DNA of 51,656 nucleotides, from NCBI RefSeq assembly GCF_000161935.1, contig NZ_GG698806.1:29523-81178 (forward strand). Direction: 5' to 3'. This stretch comes from Limosilactobacillus coleohominis 101-4-CHN (GTDB taxonomy: Bacteria > Bacillota > Bacilli > Lactobacillales > Lactobacillaceae). This document shows, piece after piece, positions 27,652 to 36,053 of this stretch (positions are counted from its first letter, which is position 1; each line of letters begins with the position of its first letter). The translations under genes and the position numbers were made by a program. The notes under the pieces are model-generated. The model was not told the origin of the DNA. It was given only the letters and a program-made list of their open reading frames with translations, and made no database searches.

Positions 27652-28281
27652 TCATTTCCTCCAACCATGATTTTTCATATCTGAATCTCGTTTCCGCATT
27701 TTAGAAACATATGGATTGTGTGCTACATAAAAACGTAAATCTTCCTGGGCATTCGCGCCTTGAGGATTAATTCCCACCCGCGGACTACTCATAATTGCTA
27801 AGGGTTCACGTTTGTTAGCAATCCGAATTGTTAATGATGCATTTGCCATTGATTGACCATCTAATTTACGATCGTGAATTCCCAGAGCTTGAACTAATTT
27901 ACCCGGGCCATTAGTGACATTTGTCCCTCCCATTCCACGATTTCGATTCATTTGTTCAACATTGATCGTTGGCTCCAACGCTCGAATCAGGATTCCTTGC
28001 GGTTCTTCAGCACCTTGAACTACCACATCAAAACAATAATGGGAACGGATTTGATAAATATAGATATCACCCGGATTACCATAAAGCGACTCAGTGTAGT
28101 CAGTTCGGCGGCCACCATATGCATGAGAAGCTGAGTCACTTTCGCCTAAGTAAGCCTCCGTTTCGACAATCAGACCGCCTAATTGCCCTTGAGGACCATT
28201 ATAAATTACTTCACGTCCCAATAAATCTTGCGCAATCACAGTTGTTGGCCGGCCAGTAAAAAATCGTTGATAGTCATTCAT
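27652..28281 (-). CDS. 3-methyladenine DNA glycosylase (AAG/MPG family)
   Basis: A 209-residue AAG-type DNA glycosylase that removes alkylated purines such as 3-methyladenine and hypoxanthine in base excision repair. Family motifs visible are DLLGREVIYNG, the VETEAYLGESDSASHAY block containing the catalytic Glu, and TNGPGKLVQALGI (nucleotide-flipping pocket). AAGGAG precedes the ATG. It heads the operon that continues into the MoxR, VWA and small genes (3-bp gap), an unexpected pairing. Confidence 0.94.
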   Translation of the reverse strand: MNDYQRFFTGRPTTVIAQDLLGREVIYNGPQGQLGGLIVETEAYLGESDSASHAYGGRRTDYTESLYGNPGDIYIYQIRSHYCFDVVVQGAEEPQGILIRALEPTINVEQMNRNRGMGGTNVTNGPGKLVQALGIHDRKLDGQSMANASLTIRIANKREPLAIMSSPRVGINPQGANAQEDLRFYVAHNPYVSKMRKRDSDMKNHGWRK

Positions 28282-28335
28282 AGCTCTTTACTCCTTCTTG
28301 TATGTATCCTATCATTGATCCCGAGGTGATTAAAC

Positions 28336-28695
28336 ATGGAAATTAAAATCGAACGGATTTATACCAAGCCAGTTGACTTAGCCGGTTACCGAATTTTGGT
28401 TGATCGTCTATGGCCACGAGGAATTTCTAAAGTAAACGCTCACCTTGATGAATGGATTAAAGAAGTTGGCCCAAGTACCGACCTACGGAAATGGTTTAAT
28501 CATGACGTTACAAAGTTTGCTGAATTCAAAACCCGCTATTTAGCTGAATTAAAGGATAATCCAGCGTATAATCAATTGCTGGTGACCGTTCGTAAACAAC
28601 TCAAAGGGCAGAACGTAATTCTCCTCTTTGGTGCTAAAGATACGGAACATAATCAGGCAATTATTCTCCAAGAAAAATTGGAACAAGATTTATAA
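28336..28695 (+). CDS. DUF488 family protein
   Basis: A 119-residue protein of the DUF488/YeaO type. The hallmark is near the start: RILVDRLWPRGISK, followed by W-x-K-E-x-x-PS (EWIKEVGPSTDLRKWF). Structures of the family exist, but the function is unknown. GAGGTGAT precedes the ATG. It is divergent from the DNA glycosylase gene and ends in a terminator. Confidence 0.93.
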   Translation: MEIKIERIYTKPVDLAGYRILVDRLWPRGISKVNAHLDEWIKEVGPSTDLRKWFNHDVTKFAEFKTRYLAELKDNPAYNQLLVTVRKQLKGQNVILLFGAKDTEHNQAIILQEKLEQDL

Positions 28696-28701
28696 GAATG
28701 C

Positions 28702-28744
28702 AAATAGGACTCCTCCTCGGCCAAACCGATGAAGAGTCCTATTT
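28702..28744. terminator. Bidirectional terminator
   Basis: AAATAGGACTC pairs with GAGTCCTATTT across a 21-nt loop, which itself can pair (CTCGGccaaaCCGATGA). It lies between convergent genes. Confidence 0.85.
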
Positions 28745-28763
28745 TGATATTCAACTTAGTTAC

Positions 28764-29096
28764 CTAACTAGTAACTTGTTGTTTAAAAATCTGTTGTCCC
28801 GTTGTCAACAAATCTGCTGATGCCTCGACAGATAAAAACCGTTGGCAGGGAACTTCACTATGACGATCTTTAAACTCCATTGGCTCAGCAGCCACAATCA
28901 TTACCATTAGATTATTTTCCGTCAGCAATAATTGTCCCGGGTGATGATACTTGCCCTTGGTATGTTTACCAGTCCGCCACGTATGGATTTTAGCCTGTCC
29001 GTCAGCACCAGTCTTTAACTGGTAACCTCCAGACCCGTCATTTTCTACTGGTAAACCATAAAATTTCTGCACTGTGTATTGATTTTTCTTACTCAT
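28764..29096 (-). CDS. Hypothetical protein, 110 residues
   Basis: A small basic, soluble protein beginning MSKKNQYTVQKFYG, with alternating hydrophobic strands that suggest a beta-rich fold. I start it at the ATG overlapping the stop of the preceding gene (ATGA), which indicates translational coupling; a longer frame reaches 29171 but lies inside that gene. No family recognised. Confidence 0.7.
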   Translation of the reverse strand: MSKKNQYTVQKFYGLPVENDGSGGYQLKTGADGQAKIHTWRTGKHTKGKYHHPGQLLLTENNLMVMIVAAEPMEFKDRHSEVPCQRFLSVEASADLLTTGQQIFKQQVTS

Positions 29097-29467
29097 TCTG
29101 TAATTACCGTTGCTGGGCAGAGTGCACTCACTAATTGGAAGAAATACCCTTCCGTTAAGGCCTGCGCCCATGTTCCTTTATGTTGATTTTCACCATCAAT
29201 AATCATCGACAACATGGCCTTGACTAACTTGTCCTGATTAGTCATCATCACGTCGCCAACCGTTTCATGGTTAATTTGTGGAGCAATCTCAGCTGCCCAT
29301 AACGTTTGACGATATTGTGCATCGTAATCCAAAGATCGCCGAAATCCATCCGCAAATGACCGCATTGTCTGATCATAAATTGGTTGATGCACTTGATCAA
29401 CATCTTGCCATCTAATATGTCCATCAATCATTTGGCGAAAATAGGTTAGATATTCTGCATAATTCAT
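29093..29467 (-). CDS. Hypothetical protein, 124 residues
   Basis: A soluble, mainly helical protein (MNYAEYLTYFRQMIDGHIRW...). It overlaps the next gene by 4 bp (ATGA), forming a two-gene operon. I use the ATG at 29467; an in-frame GTG at 29476 lies too close to the GGAG ribosome site. No family recognised and no signal peptide. Confidence 0.72.
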   Translation of the reverse strand: MNYAEYLTYFRQMIDGHIRWQDVDQVHQPIYDQTMRSFADGFRRSLDYDAQYRQTLWAAEIAPQINHETVGDVMMTNQDKLVKAMLSMIIDGENQHKGTWAQALTEGYFFQLVSALCPATVITE

Positions 29468-29582
29468 CCTTATCACCTTCTCCTCTATTATAGCTGGTCT
29501 AGATCAATTTGCATAAATAATCTCGATTATTGGAAGATCGTGTTATGATCAACTTAGTATTGATATAAAGAAGGTTAATCGA

Positions 29583-30209
29583 ATGGAAAAATTAGTTACT
29601 GCAAGTCAAATGAAACAATTAGATGCCCATACTATTAACGAAATTGGTATTCCTTCCTTAGTGTTGATGGAACGAGCGGCATTGGCAGTGCGGGATGAAA
29701 TTCTAACCGCATTTCCACTAAACCAAGCGAACGTGGTAGTGGTTGCTGGCAGTGGTAATAATGGCGGTGACGGTCTCGCAGTCGCCCGCCTATTAACCAT
29801 CGCCGGAAGTCATGTCACCATTCTCAATGCTGGTAATCCCCACCATGCATCTGAAGAACACCAAACCCAAGAAAAGATCTGTCAATACTATCAAATCGCT
29901 GAAACAACTGATTTAAGTGTCTTGAAAGATGCTACCCTAATCGTTGATGCCATTTTTGGCATCGGAATTGACCGGGACGTGAAGGGGCATTACGTTGAGA
30001 TTATTAAAGCCATTAATGATTCTAAAGCACCCGTCGTCGCCGTCGATATGCCATCAGGAATTAATACTGATACTGGCGATGTGATGGGAAGTGCCGTTCG
30101 AGCCACCACGACCGTAACCTTTGCTTATAATAAAGTAGGCCTTACAAAAGGCGCTGGTGAGCAGTATGCCGGACGCTTAGTGATAGCTAATGATATGGGA
30201 ACTTACTAA
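29583..30209 (+). CDS. nnrE: NAD(P)H-hydrate epimerase NnrE
   Basis: A 208-residue YjeF-N-domain protein that epimerises R- to S-NAD(P)HX so the damaged cofactor can be repaired. Family motifs are LVLMERAALAV, the Rossmann-like GSGNNGGDGLAVARLL and DAIFGIGIDRDV, with VDMPSGINTDTG later. The companion dehydratase NnrD is not fused, as it is in E. coli YjeF, and not adjacent. AAGAAGG precedes the ATG. The stop codon lies at the base of a strong bidirectional terminator. Confidence 0.94.
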   Translation: MEKLVTASQMKQLDAHTINEIGIPSLVLMERAALAVRDEILTAFPLNQANVVVVAGSGNNGGDGLAVARLLTIAGSHVTILNAGNPHHASEEHQTQEKICQYYQIAETTDLSVLKDATLIVDAIFGIGIDRDVKGHYVEIIKAINDSKAPVVAVDMPSGINTDTGDVMGSAVRATTTVTFAYNKVGLTKGAGEQYAGRLVIANDMGTY

Positions 30210-30254
30210 ATAATAAAAAAGGGTTGGTCAAAAACCAACCCTTTTTTATTATTT
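30208..30254. terminator. Bidirectional terminator nnrE/efp
   Basis: A 21-bp stem (AAATAATAAAAAA then GGGTTGGT, pairing with its complement) with a 5-nt loop. It has A- and T-runs on both sides and serves both convergent genes. Confidence 0.92.
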
Positions 30255-30258
30255 AGTA

Positions 30259-30816
30259 TTAAGCACGTGACTTGTAAGCACCATCAGCGGTGTTAACGAT
30301 AATCTTGTCACCGTTCTTAATGAATGCAGGAACTGTGACAACTAAACCGGTATTCAGCGTAGCAGGCTTACCACCACCGTCGATGGTTGCCCCCTTAATT
30401 TCTGGTTGGGTGTCCGTAACTTCCAGCGTAACCGTGGCTGGTAATTCAACCCCAACGATTTCACCATTAACGAAGTCCATTTGTACTTCCATATTTTCTT
30501 GTAAGTACTTCTTTTCTTCAGTAATGTTGGAGTTTGGAACTTCATATTGTTCATAGTTTTCCAAATCCATGAATACGGAATTGTCGCCTTCTTCGTAAAG
30601 GTATTGTGTATTCCGCTTATCAACATTAACTTGTTCAACCTTTTCAGAAGGACGCATCGTGGTGTGCACGATTGATCCAGAACGAACATCCTGAATGTCC
30701 ATCTGCATTAAAGTATTACCCTTACCTGGTTTGTGGTGGTTAATAGTTAAGACCCGCAGTAACTTATCGCCACGCTTGAAAACCATTCCCTTTTTCAAAT
30801 CAATTGTTTGAATCAT
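30259..30816 (-). CDS. efp: Elongation factor P
   Basis: A 185-residue EF-P, the standard length, which relieves ribosome stalling at polyproline stretches. The three beta-barrel domains are all present; the tip loop reads HHKPGKGN, so the residue reaching the peptidyl centre is Lys, as in Bacillus-type EF-P. I start at the ATG of MIQTIDLKKG, after AAGGAGCACTTATA; an in-frame start at 30858 would add an atypical extension. An extended -10 promoter (TGGTATAAT, -10 at 30879-30884) lies upstream. Confidence 0.96.
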   Translation of the reverse strand: MIQTIDLKKGMVFKRGDKLLRVLTINHHKPGKGNTLMQMDIQDVRSGSIVHTTMRPSEKVEQVNVDKRNTQYLYEEGDNSVFMDLENYEQYEVPNSNITEEKKYLQENMEVQMDFVNGEIVGVELPATVTLEVTDTQPEIKGATIDGGGKPATLNTGLVVTVPAFIKNGDKIIVNTADGAYKSRA

Positions 30817-30878
30817 TATAAGTGCTCCTTCACTACGAAATTTCTGTAACCAGCTCACTGATTACAGCATACAAAGTT

Positions 30879-30887
30879 ATTATACCA
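30879..30887 (-). promoter_or_regulatory. efp extended -10 promoter
   Basis: TGG-TATAAT on the minus strand (TATAAT at 30879-30884) is a consensus extended -10; the -35 is weak. It lies about 63 bp upstream of the efp start. Confidence 0.55.
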
Positions 30888-30924
30888 TAGTTTAATGACA
30901 GTTTTTAAGTACCCGCTTGCTAAC

Positions 30925-31545
30925 CTACTTTTGATAAATCAAATTTGAAGCTGGAACACGAATTAACGTATATTGTTCGGCGACATGGCCGGCACGGCAT
31001 CCTAAACCATTTAGTAAATTATTTCGGTACCGAATGGTCATCACCGCTGCAAACGCATGGTTTGTCCGCGCATCTTTCTTCGCCAACTTCTTGCGGTTCC
31101 ATGGATAAGCTGCTGCTTCAGTACTCAAGTAGTGATCACTATCTGCAATGGAACCATAACGTGAGTTCGTCAGGTTTTTACTGCCCGTTGTCCAATAGGT
31201 ATAAGAAACCACTGGATGTTTACCACCTTGACTCCGGTTAGCCTTGACATAGTAATAATCATCCTTCACTTGTCCCAATTGCAATGTTTGGTACTTCGTG
31301 CTTGTCACTACCTCTTGCGCATCATGATAGTTGACTGGCCGAAAGAATGACAGGTAACTCATTCCCCATAGCCAAGCAACGGCAATTACCAGTAACACCA
31401 CGTACCGGATAACTAAATTCCCGGTATAGCGTTGACCAGTCTTTGCAATTAACATTAATTGATGTACCCGAATATAGTGGATTACGTAACATAGGAACAC
31501 TACCGCGCCGATCCACAGTAGCCACCCCAACCAATTCCAAGTCAT
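30925..31545 (-). CDS. Membrane protein of unknown function
   Basis: A 206-residue protein with two N-terminal membrane helices (about 5-24 and 45-66) and a basic extracytoplasmic C-terminal domain of about 140 residues rich in Tyr, Lys and Arg. It resembles uncharacterised membrane proteins that are widespread in lactobacilli, but I cannot assign a function. GGAATGGAG precedes the ATG. It is probably monocistronic. Confidence 0.8.
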   Translation of the reverse strand: MTWNWLGWLLWIGAVVFLCYVIHYIRVHQLMLIAKTGQRYTGNLVIRYVVLLVIAVAWLWGMSYLSFFRPVNYHDAQEVVTSTKYQTLQLGQVKDDYYYVKANRSQGGKHPVVSYTYWTTGSKNLTNSRYGSIADSDHYLSTEAAAYPWNRKKLAKKDARTNHAFAAVMTIRYRNNLLNGLGCRAGHVAEQYTLIRVPASNLIYQK

Positions 31546-31704
31546 TGATTCTCTCCATTCCTTGCTTTATCTACTAAGCAATGATGTTTTGTATAGCATT
31601 AATTGTACCACAACCGATTTCTTCTTCGCCTTTTTTCACAATAACGGGTATAATGGTAATATTAATGCACCACGCCGTGTGAGATTAAGGAGGATTAACC
31701 AATA

Positions 31705-31893
31705 ATGGATGAAGGAAACAACCTTTCAATGGACATTATTAATTACGAAAAAGATCATGATTTAACTGATAATGAAATGGCCTTTGGTAGCCAACTTTCA
31801 GTTGAACGGGTTCATGACATTAAATCCCAAGCTAGCGATGCAACTCCTGAAGAGGAAGGACTGTTACGTCGCTTCATGGATTCACACCAATAA
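31705..31893 (+). CDS. Small acidic protein, 62 residues
   Basis: A soluble acidic protein starting MDEGNNLSMDIINYEKDHD. A near-consensus AGGAGG ribosome site lies 11 nt before the ATG, and a terminator follows, so it is a genuine small gene. No function recognised; it looks like a short conserved Lactobacillaceae protein. Confidence 0.75.
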   Translation: MDEGNNLSMDIINYEKDHDLTDNEMAFGSQLSVERVHDIKSQASDATPEEEGLLRRFMDSHQ

Positions 31894-31906
31894 AAGTATA
31901 AAAATA

Positions 31907-31936
31907 GCGGGAAATCAAATGATTTCCCGCCTTTTT
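31907..31936. terminator. Bidirectional terminator
   Basis: GCGGGAAATCA pairs with TGATTTCCCGC over a 2-nt centre (extended to a 4-nt loop in practice), followed by CTTTTT. It lies between the small plus-strand gene and the LacI-type regulator. Confidence 0.9.
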
Positions 31937-31937
31937 A

Positions 31938-32882
31938 TTACGCTGGTTCATGAAAGCTAACCGGTAATTGTTGAGGGTCAACTTCTACTTGGGGGTCTTT
32001 AATCTTTTTCATTAGTGTATCAATTAATTCATCCGCAATTTGTTCTGTTGGCTGCACAACCGTCGGTAACGATGGCTCAATTTTCCGAATCATCTTCGAA
32101 CCATCATAGCCCGTGACAATAAAGTCATCATTAATTTTCTTGCCTGCCTGAATAGCAACATTACGAATCTCAAGTGCTTGCAGATCATTTGTAGCGATGA
32201 CTCCATCATATTTCCCGGGAAATGTCTCAGCGAAGTTAGTCCGTTTTAAATCCAACGGTGTGTAATTAGCGTGATGCTTCGTCAAATAATCGACCGTGCC
32301 TTGAACCCGATTTAGCGTTGGTGAAACTGAGGTGTCTTCATCAATCATCACGGCAATGCGCTTGGCCCCATGTTCAATTAAATACTGCGCCGATAATTCA
32401 CCACCATGATAATTATCACAAGCAACAATTGGAATATTTCCTGCTAAATAACGATCGAAGGACACGACTGTCGATGTAATTTGCTGGTATTCACGAATGC
32501 CTAAGTTATGGGAACTGGAAATAATTCCATCCACTTGGTTAGCCATGAGCATTCCCAAATAGTCATGCTCAATTTGTTCATTCTCCGCTGAAGAAGCGAT
32601 GATTGTTTTATACCCTAAACCAAACAGTCGATACTCTAAATCATTAATCAATTCTGCAAAGAATGGATTAGTGATATTGGGAAAAATCAGTCCAATAAAC
32701 TTGGACGGTTTGCCTTGCATTGCTCGCGCCAATGCGTTGGGTTGGTAATTTAGTTCACGCATGGCAGCGTGAACTTTAGCGATAGTTTTTTTGCTTAATG
32801 ATCCATAGTTGTTAATGACCCGCGAAACAGTCGTTACTGAGACGCCAGCAAGGTCTGCCACATCTTTTAATTTTGCAACCAT
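31938..32882 (-). CDS. LacI-family regulator of the sucrose module (ScrR-like)
   Basis: A 314-residue LacI-family repressor. The helix-turn-helix is LKDVADLAGVSVTTVSRV (residues 5-22) and the hinge is YQPNALARAM. It lies directly downstream of the sucrose phosphorylase gene but behind a terminator, with its own TATAAT (32912-32917), so it is probably transcribed separately. A palindrome TGTTAAACGTTTATCA overlapping the -35 of the transporter promoter (35774-35789) is a fitting operator. A sucrose- or fructose-derived effector is inferred. Confidence 0.87.
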   Translation of the reverse strand: MVAKLKDVADLAGVSVTTVSRVINNYGSLSKKTIAKVHAAMRELNYQPNALARAMQGKPSKFIGLIFPNITNPFFAELINDLEYRLFGLGYKTIIASSAENEQIEHDYLGMLMANQVDGIISSSHNLGIREYQQITSTVVSFDRYLAGNIPIVACDNYHGGELSAQYLIEHGAKRIAVMIDEDTSVSPTLNRVQGTVDYLTKHHANYTPLDLKRTNFAETFPGKYDGVIATNDLQALEIRNVAIQAGKKINDDFIVTGYDGSKMIRKIEPSLPTVVQPTEQIADELIDTLMKKIKDPQVEVDPQQLPVSFHEPA

Positions 32883-32935
32883 TTTTTATTCTCCCCGGTA
32901 TTAGTTATTTTATTATAACCTAAATTTTGAGCAAG

Positions 32936-32968
32936 AGAAAAGGGACTAAGTTAAATAATCTTAGTCCC
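32936..32968 (-). terminator. Terminator after sucrose phosphorylase
   Basis: On the minus strand, GGGACTAAG pairs with CTTAGTCCC around a 9-nt loop, followed by TTTTCTC. Confidence 0.85.
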
Positions 32969-32983
32969 GCTTTAACAAGTTGG

Positions 32984-34441
32984 TTACTTTTGTTCCATTA
33001 CAACTTCATCATTTGCAGTGATGGTGAATGTCTTGTTGGCAGCATCCGCATCCAGAACCGCAACATTCTTACCATCCTTATCCTTACGAGTGATCTTAAT
33101 GGTCGTTTCAGTTGGTGTTTCAACATCAATTGAACCTTCCAGATCAAAGGCAGCAAACTTGTTCCGCCAAGAAAGCAAATCTAAGAGATTCTTAACGACT
33201 TGACGTTGAACTTCTTGAGCAACTTCTTCCTTTGTGTAGTAGTGACGGTTGATATTACGACCTTCTTTAGTTTTTTCAAGCAAGTCAAGGTCGTTGGAAC
33301 CAGCCAGCAAACCAACGTAGTAAACCATTGGAATACCAGGGGCAAAGATTTGGAATGCCCGGGAAAGTAAGTAAGCTTTATCATCGTCACCTAAAGCAGA
33401 GTAGTAAGTAGAATTGATTTGGTAAATATCCAAGTTATTGTACTCTGCACTAGAGTACTTCCGCTTAACGTTGGCACCAACCTTGTACAATTCGTTGGAT
33501 GCGTAGTCAATTTCATCATCAGTTAAGATATCCTTAGCATTAACTACACCAATTCCATCGTGAGTATCCAGAGTAGTAAATTGCTTCATTGGTGACATCT
33601 TCAACCACTTAGCAAGACGGTTTGTCTTACCAGAGTAAAGTGTGTAAAGCGTGGTCATTGGTAAAGTAAAGTCGTAAATGAAGAAATTGTGAGCAGAAAT
33701 CTTTTGTGGAATCGTGTAGTGTTCATGGATTTCTGGCAAGATAATGGCCTTGTAAGGCGCTAAAATATCTTGAACTTCATTTAAGAGGTCCCAAATTTCT
33801 GGTTCCACGAAGAAGTCATTTGTGCCAACCTTCTTAACAGCGTAAGCAAAGGCGTCCAAACGAATCATGTCCGCTCCGTGCTTAACCATATCGATCAGTG
33901 TTTCCTTGAAGAATTCATTAGCAACCTTGCTCTTAACGTTGATATCGATCTGTTCTTCACCAAACGTGTTCCAAAGGTGCTCCTTCGTACCATCGTCAAA
34001 TTCGATTTCTTGTTCAGGTGCCTTATCCTTACGCTTGTAAATTAAGTCGATATCTTCTTTGGTTGGACGGTTCTTACCAGCCTTTTCCCAGAACTTTTCC
34101 CAACGAATGAAGAAATCATTGTACTTGGAATCATCATGTTTCTTCTTAAAGTCTTGGTACATTTCAGACTTCTTAGAAATATGGTTGATCATAAAGTCAA
34201 ACATCAGGTAGTAATCTTCACCTAATGATTCAACGTCACTCCAGTCACCAAAGGCACTGTCGACCACATCATAACGATAAGGGGCAAAGCCACGGTCACC
34301 AGTGGATGGGAAAAATGGTAATAAGTGCACACCGCCAATGGCATCACCGATGTACTTGTTTAAGACTTCATGTGTTTCCTTGATGTTTTTACCCATTGAG
34401 TCAGAGTAAGTAATCAACATTGCTTTATTTTGAATTGGCAT
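32984..34441 (-). CDS. gtfA: Sucrose phosphorylase (GH13_18)
   Basis: A 485-residue cytoplasmic enzyme that converts sucrose and phosphate to glucose-1-phosphate and fructose, saving one ATP per sucrose. The catalytic nucleophile is Asp196 in MIRLDAFAY, the acid/base is Glu237 in ILPEIHEH, and Asp295 in LDTHDG stabilises the transition state. Length and sequence fit the Limosilactobacillus enzyme class. GGAGGAA precedes the ATG. It follows an MFS transporter gene by 29 bp, in one operon, so unphosphorylated sugar is delivered to it. The fructose can serve as electron acceptor in a heterofermenter (established physiology, not shown here). Confidence 0.94.
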   Translation of the reverse strand: MPIQNKAMLITYSDSMGKNIKETHEVLNKYIGDAIGGVHLLPFFPSTGDRGFAPYRYDVVDSAFGDWSDVESLGEDYYLMFDFMINHISKKSEMYQDFKKKHDDSKYNDFFIRWEKFWEKAGKNRPTKEDIDLIYKRKDKAPEQEIEFDDGTKEHLWNTFGEEQIDINVKSKVANEFFKETLIDMVKHGADMIRLDAFAYAVKKVGTNDFFVEPEIWDLLNEVQDILAPYKAIILPEIHEHYTIPQKISAHNFFIYDFTLPMTTLYTLYSGKTNRLAKWLKMSPMKQFTTLDTHDGIGVVNAKDILTDDEIDYASNELYKVGANVKRKYSSAEYNNLDIYQINSTYYSALGDDDKAYLLSRAFQIFAPGIPMVYYVGLLAGSNDLDLLEKTKEGRNINRHYYTKEEVAQEVQRQVVKNLLDLLSWRNKFAAFDLEGSIDVETPTETTIKITRKDKDGKNVAVLDADAANKTFTITANDEVVMEQK

Positions 34442-34470
34442 TTTTATTCCTCCATAAAGTTTATCTATAA

Positions 34471-35694
34471 CTATTTAGTAGCTTGACGACGAGTAGCAAA
34501 AAAGATGATTGCGGCAATGACCAAGAGACCAATTCCATAAACCAGGAATGGGGCAGCCAGCCCATAACCACTTGTTGGTTGACCCATCAAATGGTTAGTC
34601 CATTCTGCAATTGATGGGGAGAAAAATGCCCCAAAGTTAAACCCGATCAAAACCATTGATGTAACCAGTGGCTGACGCTTTGCTGGTGCCAGATTTGGCA
34701 ACAAATTAAAGATCAATGGCGAAACTAATTGCAGTGGGAACCCAATCAGAAGAAGCCCAATCACCAGGACAACAAAATTAGATCCTGCAAAGTAGAACAA
34801 GAAATTAGATACGGCCATTAAACCCAGTCCTAAATAAACCGTTCCAAAGCCGAGGCGCTTTTGAATTGATCCGTAAAACAACCCACCTAACGTGGCACCA
34901 ATCAGCATTAACGACAAGAAGTTCGATGCCCCAGTGTATTGTGCCCCTTTAATGTTCACGGCCAGTCCTGGGAAACGATTTTCCATTCCCACATAGTCAA
35001 CAACTAACAAGAAAGCAAACAATACTAGCAGGTAAACAGTCGGGCTCGTCTTTTTTATGTCATCCGTATCGAAATCGTCAACGGTTTCTTCGACTTCTTC
35101 TTTAACCTGTTCTTCAACCTTTTCAGCTTTGGCATCATCGGGAACACGTAAACCAAAGAAGATCAAAACAACAAAGGCTAAAGCATAAATTAAGAATGAA
35201 GCATGCCAGCCGCTCATGGTTAACAAGAGACCTGCTAAAAATAGCGTAAAGGCTTGACCAATTTGTTCGGCAGCTGCCCGCCAACCAAGCATTTGCGCAC
35301 GCGTTTCATCTTCGTACCAAACCGAAATCATTGAAATGGCTTGTGAGTTATACAAACCATAACCAGCCCCAAGCAATAAACGAGAACCTAAGATGATTGG
35401 GTAACTATGAATATTAAAGAATGGAACCAGTCCCATTACCCCAACGATCGTAACCCCAATCATAATCATTTTCTTGTCTGAAATCTTAAACCATTGTTGT
35501 AGCAATGGTGATAAGACAACAAAAATCATTACGGCAAACGATGGTGTCGTTGCTAAATACTCAGACTGGGTCTGAGTAACATTCAAAGATGCCTTCAACT
35601 GCGGAAGCGCACTTTGAACAGCATAGGCACTCGTTAACATGAACGAAACTGACAAAAACGCCAATTTCGTCATCATCGAATTCTTATTCTGCAT
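34471..35694 (-). CDS. MFS transporter of the sucrose module
   Basis: A 407-residue, 12-helix major facilitator with a long acidic cytoplasmic loop in the middle (about 185-215, rich in Glu/Asp, for example [17 protein letters not shown]). It is first in the operon with sucrose phosphorylase, so it probably imports sucrose or a related glucoside without phosphorylation; this is inferred from context. The predicted promoter is TTAACA-17-TATATT with an operator-like palindrome on the -35. AAGGAG lies near the ATG. Confidence 0.85.
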   Translation of the reverse strand: MQNKNSMMTKLAFLSVSFMLTSAYAVQSALPQLKASLNVTQTQSEYLATTPSFAVMIFVVLSPLLQQWFKISDKKMIMIGVTIVGVMGLVPFFNIHSYPIILGSRLLLGAGYGLYNSQAISMISVWYEDETRAQMLGWRAAAEQIGQAFTLFLAGLLLTMSGWHASFLIYALAFVVLIFFGLRVPDDAKAEKVEEQVKEEVEETVDDFDTDDIKKTSPTVYLLVLFAFLLVVDYVGMENRFPGLAVNIKGAQYTGASNFLSLMLIGATLGGLFYGSIQKRLGFGTVYLGLGLMAVSNFLFYFAGSNFVVLVIGLLLIGFPLQLVSPLIFNLLPNLAPAKRQPLVTSMVLIGFNFGAFFSPSIAEWTNHLMGQPTSGYGLAAPFLVYGIGLLVIAAIIFFATRRQATK

Positions 35695-35750
35695 GTTAAA
35701 ACCTCATAACTCCTTGATTATTAATGGAAAAGCTCATTAATTCACATAAG

Positions 35751-35789
35751 AATATAGCAATCTTCATGCAAAATGTTAAACGTTTATCA
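35751..35789 (-). promoter_or_regulatory. Sucrose operon promoter and LacI-type operator
   Basis: On the minus strand, TTAACA (35774-35779), 17 bp and TATATT (35751-35756) form the promoter. TGTTAAACGTTTATCA (35774-35789, core TAAACGTTTA perfect) overlaps the -35, the expected geometry for repression by the linked LacI-type protein. Confidence 0.72.
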
Positions 35790-35978
35790 AATATATTTTT
35801 AAAGAATTTATTTCCAATCCATTTCTTTATTCATTTGATAAATATAATCATCACATTCTGTTGCTTTTAGACAGTTTACATATTCAATTCGTGGTTATTT
35901 TATGACCATCAATTTTTAAGCAAAAATTGATAAAATTCTTTGACCCTTTCTTAAGATAATGCTAAATTTTAGTTGTTT

Positions 35979-36005
35979 AGAATCTTACGAATTTATTAAG
36001 ATTCT
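35979..36005. promoter_or_regulatory. 9-bp inverted repeat before the LysM hydrolase
   Basis: AGAATCTTA and TAAGATTCT are exact complements with a 9-bp spacer. It may be an operator or a 5'-UTR hairpin; no known regulator is assigned. Confidence 0.5.
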
Positions 36006-36053
36006 TAAATTTCTTAATTATTAATCACATCATTATTCAAAGGAGATTTTATT

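Larger units (their letters stand above)
35695..36053. other. 359-bp AT-rich divergent intergenic region
   Basis: No gene is visible. It contains the sucrose-operon promoter and operator on its left, TTTGATAAA-type motifs (35784-35792, 35833-35843, 35925-35936), and a perfect 9-bp inverted repeat AGAATCTTA-N9-TAAGATTCT (35979-36005) about 50 bp before the LysM hydrolase start. Confidence 0.5.

Noticed and set aside
35774-35789. cre box in the sucrose promoter
   Set aside because: TGTTAAACGTTTATCA has the central CG, but length and flanks do not fit the 14-bp cre consensus; it fits a LacI-type operator better.
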